A stretch of DNA of 64,000 nt. Source: UBA1479 sp963976055. GTDB lineage: Bacteria > Pseudomonadota > Alphaproteobacteria > Rhodospirillales > Casp-alpha2. The position numbers and the translations under genes were made by a program. Location: the NCBI GenBank assembly GCA_963976055.1, contig CAXBJB010000002.1:186001-250000 (forward strand), in the 5' to 3' direction. The notes under the pieces are model-generated. The model was not told the DNA's origin and did no database searches. It saw only the letters and a program-made list of their open reading frames with translations. Shown in pieces: positions 1 through 9,497 of the stretch; position 1 is the stretch's first letter; each line of letters opens with the position of its first letter.

Positions 1-1000
1 GGCCGATTCCTCGCCCGATGGGTTGCGCGCCGTCGCTGAACACCACATCGATAATCAGGCCGACCTTGTCGCCGACGTATTCGAACATCTTGCGCAGGCG
101 GACGGCGTCGGCATGGCTGCGCACCTTGGCGGTGGGGCCCACGGGAATGTCGATGACCAGATGGGTCGAACCCGCGGCCATTTTCTTGGAAATGATCGAA
201 GCGACCATCTGTTCGGGTGTGTCGATGCGCAGCGGCCGTTCGACGGAAATCAGGATGTCGTCGGCTGGCGACAAATTGACGTGACCGCCCCATACCAGAC
301 AACCCTTCTCGCGCTCGACCACGGCGCGCATCTGGGTGATTGACAGATTGACCTCGGCCAGGACCTCCATGGTGTCGGCGGTGCCGGCGGGCGAGGTGAT
401 GGCACGGGACGACGTCTTGGGCACCGGCAGGCCGTGGGCCGCGACGATGGGGACGACGATCATCGAAGTGCGGTTGCCAGGAATGCCGCCGATGCAGTGC
501 TTGTCGATGATGATGGGGGCTTCCCATTCCAGTTTGTTGCCGACCTTGGCCATGGCCTCGGTCAAATCCAGCATCTCGGCCGTCGTGCTGAAACTGGCCG
601 CCGAGATCAGAAAGGCCGCGATCTCCATGGGCGAATAGCGGTAGGCGGTGATGTCGGCGATGATCGCCTCGATCTCCGATTTCGACAGCGTGTGACCGTT
701 GATCTTTGCGCGGATTGATTCCAGGCTTCGGGGTTGGGGCGCCTGGGCGATGCGGACCATTTCCCCTTCGGGCAGGCCAAGCCGCCGGAAAGCCTGTTCT
801 CCCAATCCCAGTTCGTCCGGCGCAACCATGCCGCAGTCGTCGCAGATGATCAGGTTGGCCAGGATCTGCTTGCCGTCGGAAACCACCTCGATCTTGCGGA
901 GCGCCTGGAAATCCTCGGCGCGGTAGAGCGAGCAGGACCGCGACAGCAGAGCCACGTTCTCGGGATGGGTGTCGATGGCGATTCGTTTTATTCTGAGCAT
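1..1000 (-). CDS. Thymidine/AMP phosphorylase family protein (3' end outside window)
   Basis: The reading frame is open from an ATG at 1000 to the window edge, giving about 333 residues with the C-terminus missing. A Lys-His-Cys-Ile-Gly-Gly stretch near residue 166 and SPAGTADTMEVL near residues 202-214 match the phosphate- and substrate-binding segments of nucleoside phosphorylase family 2 (thymidine phosphorylase, PyNP, archaeal AMP phosphorylase). About 85 extra residues precede the catalytic fold, as in AMP phosphorylases and the long proteobacterial 'putative thymidine phosphorylases'. Expected reaction: phosphorolysis of a nucleoside or NMP to base plus (phospho)ribose-1-phosphate, in the cytoplasm. 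Family is secure; thymidine versus AMP specificity cannot be decided from this fragment. Confidence 0.85.
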   Translation of the reverse strand, partial: MLRIKRIAIDTHPENVALLSRSCSLYRAEDFQALRKIEVVSDGKQILANLIICDDCGMVAPDELGLGEQAFRRLGLPEGEMVRIAQAPQPRSLESIRAKINGHTLSKSEIEAIIADITAYRYSPMEIAAFLISAASFSTTAEMLDLTEAMAKVGNKLEWEAPIIIDKHCIGGIPGNRTSMIVVPIVAAHGLPVPKTSSRAITSPAGTADTMEVLAEVNLSITQMRAVVEREKGCLVWGGHVNLSPADDILISVERPLRIDTPEQMVASIISKKMAAGSTHLVIDIPVGPTAKVRSHADAVRLRKMFEYVGDKVGLIIDVVFSDGAQPIGRGIG

Positions 1001-1106
1001 CCCGTCCCCCTTGAACGCGGTGGCTTGCAGCGGCGCGTTCGAACCCCCCTACTTTTTCATCTTAGGGGGCCGCAAGCAACCGGGTGAGGGGCCGCCGCCG
1101 ACGGTT

Positions 1107-1550
1107 CTAAAATGTCGCCAGGCGGGTTTTCGGGTCCAACATTTCACTGGCGATGACCGGCGGCTTGGCGACGCCGACGTCGGGTGTCAGGGCGTCGGGA
1201 CCGAGTTTCCGGTTCGGCAGGAAGATGGCGCAGACGCTCACCGTGCCGCCCTTTGTCTTGAGGCCGGCAAGCAGGGACAGCACGGTCATGCCCGTCGGCG
1301 TGACGATTTTACTTGCGGCGGCGGGCGGTTGTCTGAGCGCGATCTCGCCGGCCGGACCGCATAGCATCAGGTGCACGGTCTTGCCCTGCTTGGCGATCTG
1401 GTTGGACAAGACCAGGGCCATGGCCTGAGTTTCCGTATCGGGCGAAGTCAGGATGATCAGGGCCTTGTCGACGGGGGCGTCGGCGTTTGCGTTGGGCGCG
1501 AGGGCGGTGAGGGCGACGATGGCGCCGGCGATGGTCTTGCGTATATGCAT
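1107..1550 (-). CDS. Exported DsrE-like protein
   Basis: 147 residues. A Sec signal peptide is visible: charged MHIRK, hydrophobic core, then a cleavage-type ANADA near residues 21-25. The mature part begins with a beta strand followed by SPDTETQAMALVLSNQIAKQ, as in the DsrE/DsrF/TusD fold. Cys64 (in MLCGPAG) and Cys107 (in CAIFLPN) are the only cysteines after the signal and are candidates for persulfide transfer. The start is supported by CGGAGT upstream. It lies 40 bases after a rhodanese on the same strand, so the pair probably works together on periplasmic sulfane sulfur. The role is inferred from family and context only. Confidence 0.75.
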   Translation of the reverse strand: MHIRKTIAGAIVALTALAPNANADAPVDKALIILTSPDTETQAMALVLSNQIAKQGKTVHLMLCGPAGEIALRQPPAAASKIVTPTGMTVLSLLAGLKTKGGTVSVCAIFLPNRKLGPDALTPDVGVAKPPVIASEMLDPKTRLATF

Positions 1551-1590
1551 GCTGGTTACTCCGTTATCGTTGGCGGGCAGGAACAGGCAA

Positions 1591-2190
1591 TCACGGCAGC
1601 CCGTACATCTTTTCTTTGTTGAGCTTATAGCTCCACGGCAGCCCGGAATTCTTCCAGCCGTCCTTCAGGCGCCAGTTCTTATGGGGGCCGTCCTTCAGGG
1701 TGCCGCCCTCGAACCCGTCGACGACGACATAAACCTTTTCAAATCCCAGGCCATCGAGTGCCTTGGCCGACGGCGCGCCGCGCTCGCCGCCCGATCGGCA
1801 CATGAGGATCACAGGCGTGGCCTTGCTTAGGCCGCGGTTTTCAAGCGCGCGGGCGACCGCGGCGGCGAAATCCAGGTTCTTCTTCATCAGGAACACGGAC
1901 TTCTTCTCGTTCCACTTGCTGCGGTCGGACAGCAAGTATGGCACGTTCAGGTCCACCATGTCGGTGAAGCCGGTGAACATGATCTCGATGGGGTCTCGGA
2001 CATCGACGAACAAAACCTTGCCGCCTTCGGCCGCCTTCATGTCGTAGGCTTCCTTGGAGGTCAGGTAGAGACCCCACGGCGTCTGCTTGGCCGCATCCTT
2101 AGGCGCAGGCGCGGCCTGAACGGTCGCCGGCGCGGCCATTGTTAGGGCCACGGCGCCCGCCATCACCAACCGCATTGCACGTTTCAACAT
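1591..2190 (-). CDS. Exported rhodanese-like domain protein
   Basis: 199 residues. The signal peptide covers residues 1-26 (ends ATVQA). A single rhodanese domain runs from about 40 to 170: FVDVRDP at 61-67 is the usual Asp-Arg motif, and Cys131 heads the active loop CRSGGERG, so the persulfide-accepting cysteine is present. Rhodaneses move sulfane sulfur from thiosulfate or protein persulfide to a thiol acceptor. AAGGAG precedes the ATG. It is the upstream partner of the exported DsrE-like protein and probably co-transcribed with it. The sulfur donor and acceptor are unknown. Confidence 0.85.
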   Translation of the reverse strand: MLKRAMRLVMAGAVALTMAAPATVQAAPAPKDAAKQTPWGLYLTSKEAYDMKAAEGGKVLFVDVRDPIEIMFTGFTDMVDLNVPYLLSDRSKWNEKKSVFLMKKNLDFAAAVARALENRGLSKATPVILMCRSGGERGAPSAKALDGLGFEKVYVVVDGFEGGTLKDGPHKNWRLKDGWKNSGLPWSYKLNKEKMYGLP

Positions 2191-2368
2191 CTTTCACTCC
2201 TTCGCAAAGGCACCACCGCCGTAATCGACCGTATGTCGATGGACCGTGTCGTGCTTCGCATAACACTAGACCCGCCGCCGGCCATTGATCTGTGACAAAG
2301 TTACGGCGATACGTTGACCGTCAGCAGACGGAAGTGCTGCGGGTGGGGGGCGTTGGGGCAGAGGAGGG

Positions 2369-3040
2369 TCAGCGGCCGCTGGCGATCGCCTCAATCTCTT
2401 GCATCACCCGGTCAGGCGGCGGGTTAAGAGGGAAGCGAGCCTGATAGTCGAGGGCCGATTCCAAACGCTTTTGATAGTCGCGGGCGGGGATTTCCTCGCA
2501 GCCGAAGGTCTTCAGGTGGTCGGTCACGAACTGGGTGTCGAGCAGGCGGAAGCCACCCAGGCGCAGGCGCGCGACCAGATGGGCGAGGGCGACTTTGGAC
2601 GCGTTGGTCGTGCGCGAAAACATGCTTTCGCCGAAGAACGCCCCCCTGAGCGCCACCCCGTAGAGCCCGCCGGCCAGTTCGCCGTCCTTCCAGGTTTCGA
2701 TGGAATGGGCAAAGCCCAGGTTGTGCAGTTCGATGACGGCGGTGCGGATCGGCTCGTTGATCCAGGTGTCCTTGCGCCCCGGCCCGGGGGCGGCGCATGC
2801 GTCGAGTACCCGTTCGAACGCCGAGTTGGCGCGCACGATGAATTCGCCCCGGCGCAGCACCTTGTGCAGGCTTTTCGAGATGTGGAAGGCGTCCAGCGGC
2901 AGCACGCCGCGCTGCTTGGGATCGACCCAGAAGACCTGCGGGTCGTCGCGGCTTTCGGCCATGGGAAAGATGCCGGCGGCATAGGCGCGCAGCAGAAGTT
3001 CGGCGGGCAGGCTTTCCTGGGTTTGATCGCGCCGGCTCAT
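2369..3040 (-). CDS. aat: Leucyl/phenylalanyl-tRNA--protein transferase
   Basis: 223 residues, normal for the family. It transfers Leu or Phe from aminoacyl-tRNA to proteins with N-terminal Arg or Lys, marking them for ClpS/ClpAP (N-degron pathway), in the cytoplasm. The N-terminal LLLRAYAAGIFPMAE, the FWVDPKQRGVLPL segment, and ETWKDGELAGGLYGVALRG with FFGESMFSR are diagnostic; the usual WWSP before the first Pro is FWVD here. GGGAGG precedes the ATG. It is the last gene of an aroQ-accB-accC-aat run with 21 bases to accC, an order common in alphaproteobacteria. Confidence 0.97.
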   Translation of the reverse strand: MSRRDQTQESLPAELLLRAYAAGIFPMAESRDDPQVFWVDPKQRGVLPLDAFHISKSLHKVLRRGEFIVRANSAFERVLDACAAPGPGRKDTWINEPIRTAVIELHNLGFAHSIETWKDGELAGGLYGVALRGAFFGESMFSRTTNASKVALAHLVARLRLGGFRLLDTQFVTDHLKTFGCEEIPARDYQKRLESALDYQARFPLNPPPDRVMQEIEAIASGR

Positions 3041-3061
3041 GAAGCCCTCCCGGCGGGGATG

Positions 3062-4414
<1,353 letters not shown>

Positions 4415-4424
4415 GGCCTGCCTC

Positions 4425-4865
4425 CTATTCGAGAATCAGGAGGGGTTCGCCGAACTCGACGGGGGTGCCGCTGGTCACCAGGACCCGCTTCACCGTGCCG
4501 GCGCGGGGGGCGGTGATCTGGTTGAACACCTTCATGGCCTCGACCAGCAGCAGAGTGTCGCCTTCCTTCACCGTGTCGCCTTCCTTGACGAAATCGGGGC
4601 TTTCAGGATCGGGCGAGGTATAGACCACGCCGACCATGGGCGAGGTGATGGCGCCGGCGGGCACGCCCTGTTCGGCGGCGGGGGCTTCGGCGGCGGGGGC
4701 GATGGCCATTGGTGTCGCGGCCATGGCGGTGGCCCCCTTGGACACGCGCAGCGACCAGTCGTCGTGAGTATATTCGATTTCCGTCAGGCCCGTCTCTTCC
4801 AGGAGACTGGCCAGCTTGCGGACGGCGTCCGCGTCGATGTCGGTCGCTTTGGGGCTTCTTGCCAT
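4425..4865 (-). CDS. accB: Acetyl-CoA carboxylase, biotin carboxyl carrier protein
   Basis: 146 residues. The biotinyl domain occupies about 72-146; Lys112 in EAMKVFNQI is the biotin attachment site (the family usually has EAMK-L/M-x-N). Residues 45-70 form an Ala/Pro-rich mobile linker, and the N-terminal 40 residues are the dimerisation region. It carries carboxybiotin from AccC to the AccAD transferase, whose genes are not in this window. It sits directly between aroQ (6 bases upstream) and accC in one minus-strand operon. Confidence 0.97.
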   Translation of the reverse strand: MARSPKATDIDADAVRKLASLLEETGLTEIEYTHDDWSLRVSKGATAMAATPMAIAPAAEAPAAEQGVPAGAITSPMVGVVYTSPDPESPDFVKEGDTVKEGDTLLLVEAMKVFNQITAPRAGTVKRVLVTSGTPVEFGEPLLILE

Positions 4866-4871
4866 GGTCCC

Positions 4872-5318
4872 TTACCCGTTGTTTTTCAGTCGTTTTGCCA
4901 GCGCGTCGAGCGCCAGCTCGTACCCCTGTCCGCCGAGACCGCAAATCATGCCGTCGGCGGCCTTGGACACGAATGAATGATGCCGGAACTCTTCACGTCT
5001 GTGAATGTTGGAAAGGTGCACCTCTATGATCGGCATGTCGATGGCCGAAAGGGCATCGAGAATCGCGACCGAGGTATGGGTGTAGGCGCCGGCGTTGATG
5101 ACGATCCCGGCGTGCGCCTTGGGCGCGTCCTGGATCCAGGTCACCAGTTCGCCCTCGTCGTTGGATTGGCGGAAATCCACGTCGAGGCCCAGGTTCGTGC
5201 CGTGCGCCCGGCAGGCGGCTTCGATGGTCGCCAGCGTCTCGCGCCCGTAGATGTCGGGCTCGCGCGTGCCCAGCAGGTTCAGGTTCGGGCCGTTGAGGAT
5301 GAGGATCGTTGCTGTCAT
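4872..5318 (-). CDS. aroQ: 3-dehydroquinate dehydratase, type II
   Basis: 148 residues, the usual size for the dodecameric type II enzyme. It dehydrates 3-dehydroquinate to 3-dehydroshikimate in the shikimate pathway. ILNGPNLNLLGTREPDIYG near the N-terminus carries the catalytic Arg and Tyr, QSNDEGELVTWIQ the substrate contacts, INAGAYTHTSVAI the Asn binding loop, and EVHLSNIHRREEFRHHS the catalytic His region. First gene of the minus-strand aroQ-accB-accC-aat set; the 217-base divergent gap to thiSG should hold its promoter. Confidence 0.97.
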   Translation of the reverse strand: MTATILILNGPNLNLLGTREPDIYGRETLATIEAACRAHGTNLGLDVDFRQSNDEGELVTWIQDAPKAHAGIVINAGAYTHTSVAILDALSAIDMPIIEVHLSNIHRREEFRHHSFVSKAADGMICGLGGQGYELALDALAKRLKNNG

Positions 5319-5535
5319 GGTTCCGTTCCGGGTGCGTGTCGCCCCCCAGGTCGCGTTCCGTCATATGGTAGCGGGCTTATAGCACGCGCCATGATGTGAG
5401 AAACATCCCGTTTCACCTCATCCGGGCGTTGAAAGCGGCTGGTCGCGGCCCCATAATCCCTGTAAAGCCCCCCGGACAAAGGCCTGTACAGGCTTCAACA
5501 ACGGCGCGAACAACGGCCCCGAGGATAATTTCTTC

Positions 5536-6531
5536 ATGCAAGTTCAGATCAACGGCGAAACCCATTCCCTGGATGCCCCCCTGTCGGTGGCGCAGCTTCT
5601 GACCCGAATCGGCCTGGACCCGGCCAAGGTCGCGGTCGAACGCAATCTGGAAATCGTGCCCAAATCCGGCTACGGCCGGATCGGCGTGGAAGACGGCGAC
5701 CGCCTGGAAATCGTGCATTTCATCGGCGGCGGCGCCCCGGATTCGGCGCCGGCGCCCGAGGACGAGGACATTCTGGAAGTCGCCGGGCACAAATTCCGCT
5801 CGCGTCTCATCATCGGCACCGGCAAGTACAAGGATTATGACCTGAACCGCCAGGCCGCCGAGGCGGCGGAGGCGGAGATGATCACGGTTGCCGTCCGGCG
5901 CGTGAACCTGACGGACCCCAATCAGCCGCTGCTGGTCGACTATCTGGATCCCAAGAAATACACCTACCTGCCCAACACGGCGGGTTGCTTCACCACCGAC
6001 GACGCCGTGCGCACCTTGCGTCTGGCGCGCGAAGCCGGCGGCTGGACCCTGGTGAAGCTGGAAATCCTAGGCGAACAGCGCACTCTGTACCCGATGATGC
6101 CGGAAACCATCGAGGCGACCCGGGCGCTGACGGAAGAAGGCTTCCAGGTCATGGCCTATTGCTCCGACGATCCGATCCTGTGCAAGCGGGTGGAGGAGGC
6201 GGGGGCGGTCTCCATCATGCCGCTGGGCGCGCCCATCGGCTCGGGCCTGGGCATCCAAAATCCGGTTAACATTCGTCTGATCAAGGAACAGTCCGAGGTC
6301 CCGGTGATCGTTGATGCCGGCGTCGGCACGGCATCGGACGCCGCGATCGCCATGGAACTGGGCTGCGATGGCGTGTTGATGAACACGGCCATCGCCGAGG
6401 CCAAGGACCCGGTGATGATGGCCCGCGCCATGAAGCACGCGGTGAAGGCCGGGCGCATGGCCTATCTGGCCGGACGCATGCCGCGCAAGATGTACGCCGA
6501 CCCGTCGTCGCCGCTGTCCGGGCTGATCTAA
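5536..6531 (+). CDS. thiSG: ThiS-ThiG fusion: sulfur carrier plus thiazole synthase
   Basis: 331 residues. Residues 1-66 are a complete ThiS (ubiquitin-like sulfur carrier) ending at Gly64-Gly65-Gly66; residues 67-78 are an Ala/Pro/Asp linker; from 79 onward is a full ThiG TIM barrel with LIIGTGKYKD at 91-100 and the Schiff-base Lys174 in TLVKLEIL. Together they would form thiazole phosphate from deoxyxylulose-5-phosphate, dehydroglycine and ThiS thiocarboxylate. Fused ThiSG is known in some bacteria, but ThiS chemistry needs a free C-terminal Gly, which is buried here. No other thi gene is adjacent, and I do not recognise a TPP riboswitch in the 217 bases upstream. Confidence 0.95.
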   Translation: MQVQINGETHSLDAPLSVAQLLTRIGLDPAKVAVERNLEIVPKSGYGRIGVEDGDRLEIVHFIGGGAPDSAPAPEDEDILEVAGHKFRSRLIIGTGKYKDYDLNRQAAEAAEAEMITVAVRRVNLTDPNQPLLVDYLDPKKYTYLPNTAGCFTTDDAVRTLRLAREAGGWTLVKLEILGEQRTLYPMMPETIEATRALTEEGFQVMAYCSDDPILCKRVEEAGAVSIMPLGAPIGSGLGIQNPVNIRLIKEQSEVPVIVDAGVGTASDAAIAMELGCDGVLMNTAIAEAKDPVMMARAMKHAVKAGRMAYLAGRMPRKMYADPSSPLSGLI

Positions 6532-6561
6532 GCGAACCGTACCACACCGCACAAAAAGGAA

Positions 6562-6589
6562 GGGGCAGGCCGCTCGTGCTACCTGCCCC
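6562..6589. terminator. Hairpin between convergent thiSG and the 61-aa ORF
   Basis: GGGGCAGG pairs with CCTGCCCC across a 12-base loop. Read leftward, the stem is followed by CTTCCTTTTT, so it best terminates the minus-strand small gene; it may also serve thiSG. Confidence 0.55.
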
Positions 6590-6630
6590 CTTGATCGGTG
6601 CGCGCCGCTTGGGCCGGCGCGGAAACCCGA

Positions 6631-6816
6631 TTACTTCTTCGCAGCCTTCTTGGCGTCGGCTTGGGCCTTCATGCAGGCTTTCTTCTCGGCCTTGTCGGTC
6701 AACTTGGCGCAGGGATTTTCCTTCTTGTCGGCGGCCAGGACGGCGGTCGACGCGGCGGAGAAGCCCAGGGCCAGGACGAATGCCAGGACGGCGGCGGAAA
6801 GAACGGACCGTTTCAT
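6631..6816 (-). CDS. Small exported Lys/Ala-rich protein, unknown function
   Basis: 61 residues. A clear Sec signal peptide covers about residues 1-28 (MKRS, hydrophobic core, cleavage after AVLA). The mature ~33 residues are almost all Lys, Ala, Asp and Glu, with two cysteines (in NPCAKL and KACMKA) that could form a disulfide in the periplasm. Short charged exported proteins of this type are common and uncharacterised; some resemblance to PsiF-like repeats is too weak to use. It is isolated between convergent thiSG and a LapG-like gene. A GGAAC-N17-TGTT sequence lies about 70 bases upstream. Confidence 0.65.
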   Translation of the reverse strand: MKRSVLSAAVLAFVLALGFSAASTAVLAADKKENPCAKLTDKAEKKACMKAQADAKKAAKK

Positions 6817-6932
6817 GATTTGGATGTTCCTCGATTAAGGGTTGGTGGAATGGCCACACTATCGAAGAGGCGATGGCTCCCTAACATCGAAAAATTTGAA
6901 TGCGTTCCATCGACAAAGGCGATGCGACGGCG

Positions 6933-7622
6933 CTAATTCACGTGACGCCACCAAGTCTTTTCATTGATCGAGAACACCGGCTGGTAGTGGCGGATTGAGT
7001 CGGCCTTCACCACGGCCTGAATCTGGTTGTCGAGGACCAGCGGGATGCGCTGGCCCGCCTTGTTCTGCATGTAAACGACAAGGATGGCGTGGCCGACCTT
7101 CAGGTTCAGGTCCTTGACCGCGACGACGCGCAGGTCCTGCTCATCCCACCCCAGAAAGCGCAACGACAGGTACTTCATGATCGCGTAGTCCTCGCAATCG
7201 CCGAACCGCGCCATGAATTCGTAGGGTGTTGCCCAATAGTCGCTGACGCCCCAGTTGTCGTTGTCCATGACGTATTTGGCCAGGTTCATGCGGGCGTTGA
7301 TGAGGCGGACCTGATCGAGAAGGGGCTTTTCCTTCACTTGCTTGAGGAATTGGATCCAATCCCCGTCGCCGCAGATATTCATTTCGCCGGGACCGGGGCC
7401 GCAGACCAGCGGCTGCTTGCTTTTCCGTGTGCTGGCGAACCGGGCCAGGGCATCGGTCCATTTCGTGAAGGCCTTGAGGTCGTTGGACGGCAGTTCCTTG
7501 GTGTTGAAGAAACTGGGGCCCGCCGTGGCCGCATGGGCCGCGGGGGCCATGCCCGACAACATGGCGGCGGTGCCCGCGGCAAGCGCCGAGGCACGCATCA
7601 GGCCGATGATCTTGCATATCAA
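6933..7622 (-). CDS. Exported transglutaminase-like cysteine peptidase (BTLCP/LapG family)
   Basis: 229 residues with an N-terminal signal peptide (about 1-31). The catalytic triad of this family is in place: Cys143 in FGDCEDYAIMKY, His178 in KVGHAIL, Asp198 in LVLDNQ. The best-known member, LapG of Pseudomonas, is a periplasmic protease that cuts the adhesin LapA and is held in check by the c-di-GMP receptor LapD. Neither a LapD-like GGDEF-EAL protein nor a giant adhesin is next to it here, so its substrate is open. Two further cysteines (74 and 84, CGPGPGEMNIC) may form a disulfide. Confidence 0.88.
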   Translation of the reverse strand: MICKIIGLMRASALAAGTAAMLSGMAPAAHAATAGPSFFNTKELPSNDLKAFTKWTDALARFASTRKSKQPLVCGPGPGEMNICGDGDWIQFLKQVKEKPLLDQVRLINARMNLAKYVMDNDNWGVSDYWATPYEFMARFGDCEDYAIMKYLSLRFLGWDEQDLRVVAVKDLNLKVGHAILVVYMQNKAGQRIPLVLDNQIQAVVKADSIRHYQPVFSINEKTWWRHVN

Positions 7623-7795
7623 TGAAATAGCGTCACCTGTCCGTGAAGCCGTTTCAATCCGGGCGTGCCGCCGGTGACACCGGCGGCGGCCATGGGTCGG
7701 CGAACGTCACGGGAGGACGGTAGGATCGAGTCCGTCAGGCGTCAATCCGCCGAACGGCATAGGCCCGGGGCATGCCTGGGGCCGGGGAGGCGCTT

Positions 7796-9298
7796 TTAGA
7801 AATTCTTGAGGAAGGCCGGAACCTGGTCGCTTTGCCCGAACACGACGTCCTTGTCGTCCATCGTGCCCGCGTCGTTGCGTTGGTCCGAGCGGCTTTTGCG
7901 GGCGCGGCTTGGTTTCGCGGCCGGTTCCTCGGCGGCGGGCGCGGGGGCTTCCGCCTTGGGGGCGTCCTGGGCCGGTTCTGCGTTTGCGGCGGGCTCGGCC
8001 GCGGCATCGGGCGCCGGTTCGGCGGCCTTGGCGTCGGCGGGGGCCGGCTTGCGGCTCCGGCCCCGATCACGTCCTCGGCCTCGGCCACGCTCGCCGCGTT
8101 CTTCTTTTTCCGGGACGCTGGTGGCGTCATCGCTGCTGCCACTGCCGCCGGTGCTGCTCATCGCGTCGCGTTCGATGGGCCGGCCCATCAGCTTTTCGAT
8201 GGCGTCCACGTATTTGCCGTCGGACGGCACGGCGATGGAGATCGCCACGCCTTTGTGCCCGGCGCGGCCGGTGCGGCCGATGCGGTGCACATAGTCGTCG
8301 GCATGGGTCGGCACGTCGAAGTTGAAGACATGGCTCATCAGCGGAATGTCGAGCCCGCGCGCCGCCACGTCGGAACACACCAGCAGGGTCACGTCGCCGC
8401 TCTTGAACTTCGCCAGGGTCTCCATGCGCACGGATTGCACCATGTCGCCGTGCAGGCGCGCCGCCGTGTTGTAGCCGTGGCGTTCCAGCGATTTGTAGAC
8501 CACGTCGACATCGCGTTTGCGGTTGCAGAAGATGATGGCGTTCTTGGGCTGTTCGCGCTCGATCAGCTTGCGCAGAACCTCGCGCTTGCGCTTGGCGATG
8601 GAGGCCTGGTCGCGTCCGGCGCCGGTCACCATGACCAAGCCCTGGGCGATGGTTTCCGCCGCCGTCGCCGGCTTGGACACCGTGATTTCCTTGGGATTGA
8701 TCAGGAAACGGTCGGCCAGGCGCTTGATTTCCGGCGGCATGGTCGCCGAGAACAGCAGCGTCGTGCGCATCTGCGGCAGCTTGGAGACGATCTTCTCGAC
8801 ATCGGGGATAAAGCCCATGTCGAGCATGCGGTCGGCTTCGTCGATCACCAGGATCTTCACGTCGCGCAGCAACAGGTGGCCGCGGTCGAACACGTCCATC
8901 AGGCGGCCCGGCGTGGCGATCAGCACATCGACGCCCTTTTCCAGGCGCTTGATCTGCTCGCTCATGTTCTCGCCGCCGATCAGCAGCGCATGGTTCAGCT
9001 TGTGGTACTTGCCGTAGATTTCGAAGTTGTCGGCGACCTGGGCGGCCAGTTCGCGGGTCGGCTCCAGGATCAGCGAGCGCGGCATGCGCGCCTTGGCCCG
9101 GCCCGAGGCCAGGATTTCGATCATCGGCAGGGTGAAGGATGCCGTCTTGCCCGTGCCCGTCTGGGCGCAGCCCAGAATATCGCGGCCCATCAGCACCTGA
9201 GGAATGGCCTGGGCCTGAATGGGGGTGGGATCGGTGTAGCCCGCGTCGAAAATCGCTTTGAGGAGTTCGTCGCTGAGGCCGAGGTCTGAAAAGGACAT
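7796..9298 (-). CDS. DEAD-box RNA helicase, RhlE-like
   Basis: 500 residues. The two-domain helicase core occupies about 1-375 with the full motif set: Q motif PTPIQAQAIPQ, motif I AQTGTGKT, Ia PTRELA, Ib TPGRLMD, II DEAD, III SAT, and VI HRIGRTGRAG. The C-terminal ~120 residues are low-complexity: a Gly/Arg/Glu stretch (GERGRGRGRDRGRSRKP) followed by Ala/Pro repeats and a basic patch, typical of RNA-binding tails of RhlE proteins. Likely role is ATP-dependent remodelling of RNA in ribosome assembly or decay. The start follows a GTGGAG site. Which paralogue it is (RhlE, RhlB, SrmB) is an inference. Confidence 0.93.
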   Translation of the reverse strand: MSFSDLGLSDELLKAIFDAGYTDPTPIQAQAIPQVLMGRDILGCAQTGTGKTASFTLPMIEILASGRAKARMPRSLILEPTRELAAQVADNFEIYGKYHKLNHALLIGGENMSEQIKRLEKGVDVLIATPGRLMDVFDRGHLLLRDVKILVIDEADRMLDMGFIPDVEKIVSKLPQMRTTLLFSATMPPEIKRLADRFLINPKEITVSKPATAAETIAQGLVMVTGAGRDQASIAKRKREVLRKLIEREQPKNAIIFCNRKRDVDVVYKSLERHGYNTAARLHGDMVQSVRMETLAKFKSGDVTLLVCSDVAARGLDIPLMSHVFNFDVPTHADDYVHRIGRTGRAGHKGVAISIAVPSDGKYVDAIEKLMGRPIERDAMSSTGGSGSSDDATSVPEKEERGERGRGRGRDRGRSRKPAPADAKAAEPAPDAAAEPAANAEPAQDAPKAEAPAPAAEEPAAKPSRARKSRSDQRNDAGTMDDKDVVFGQSDQVPAFLKNF

Positions 9299-9497
9299 AT
9301 TGCTCCACTTCGGGAGTTGCGCCGCCCGGGCTGGGTGGTCACCTTATGGGGGCTTGGATTTTGGCCCTTGGAGACTTCCCCGGGCCGTGTGAGCGGGATA
9401 TTAGGTATTCCCGACCCGAAGTCAATGATAAGCGGGGGTTGGGCGGCGGATTTCTGCCAACCGCTACCGATTTGTCACGGTCCCCGAAGGAGGTTTC

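Noticed and set aside
5319..5535. Possible TPP riboswitch upstream of thiSG
   Set aside because: The conserved CUGAGA and downstream thi-box elements are not visible.
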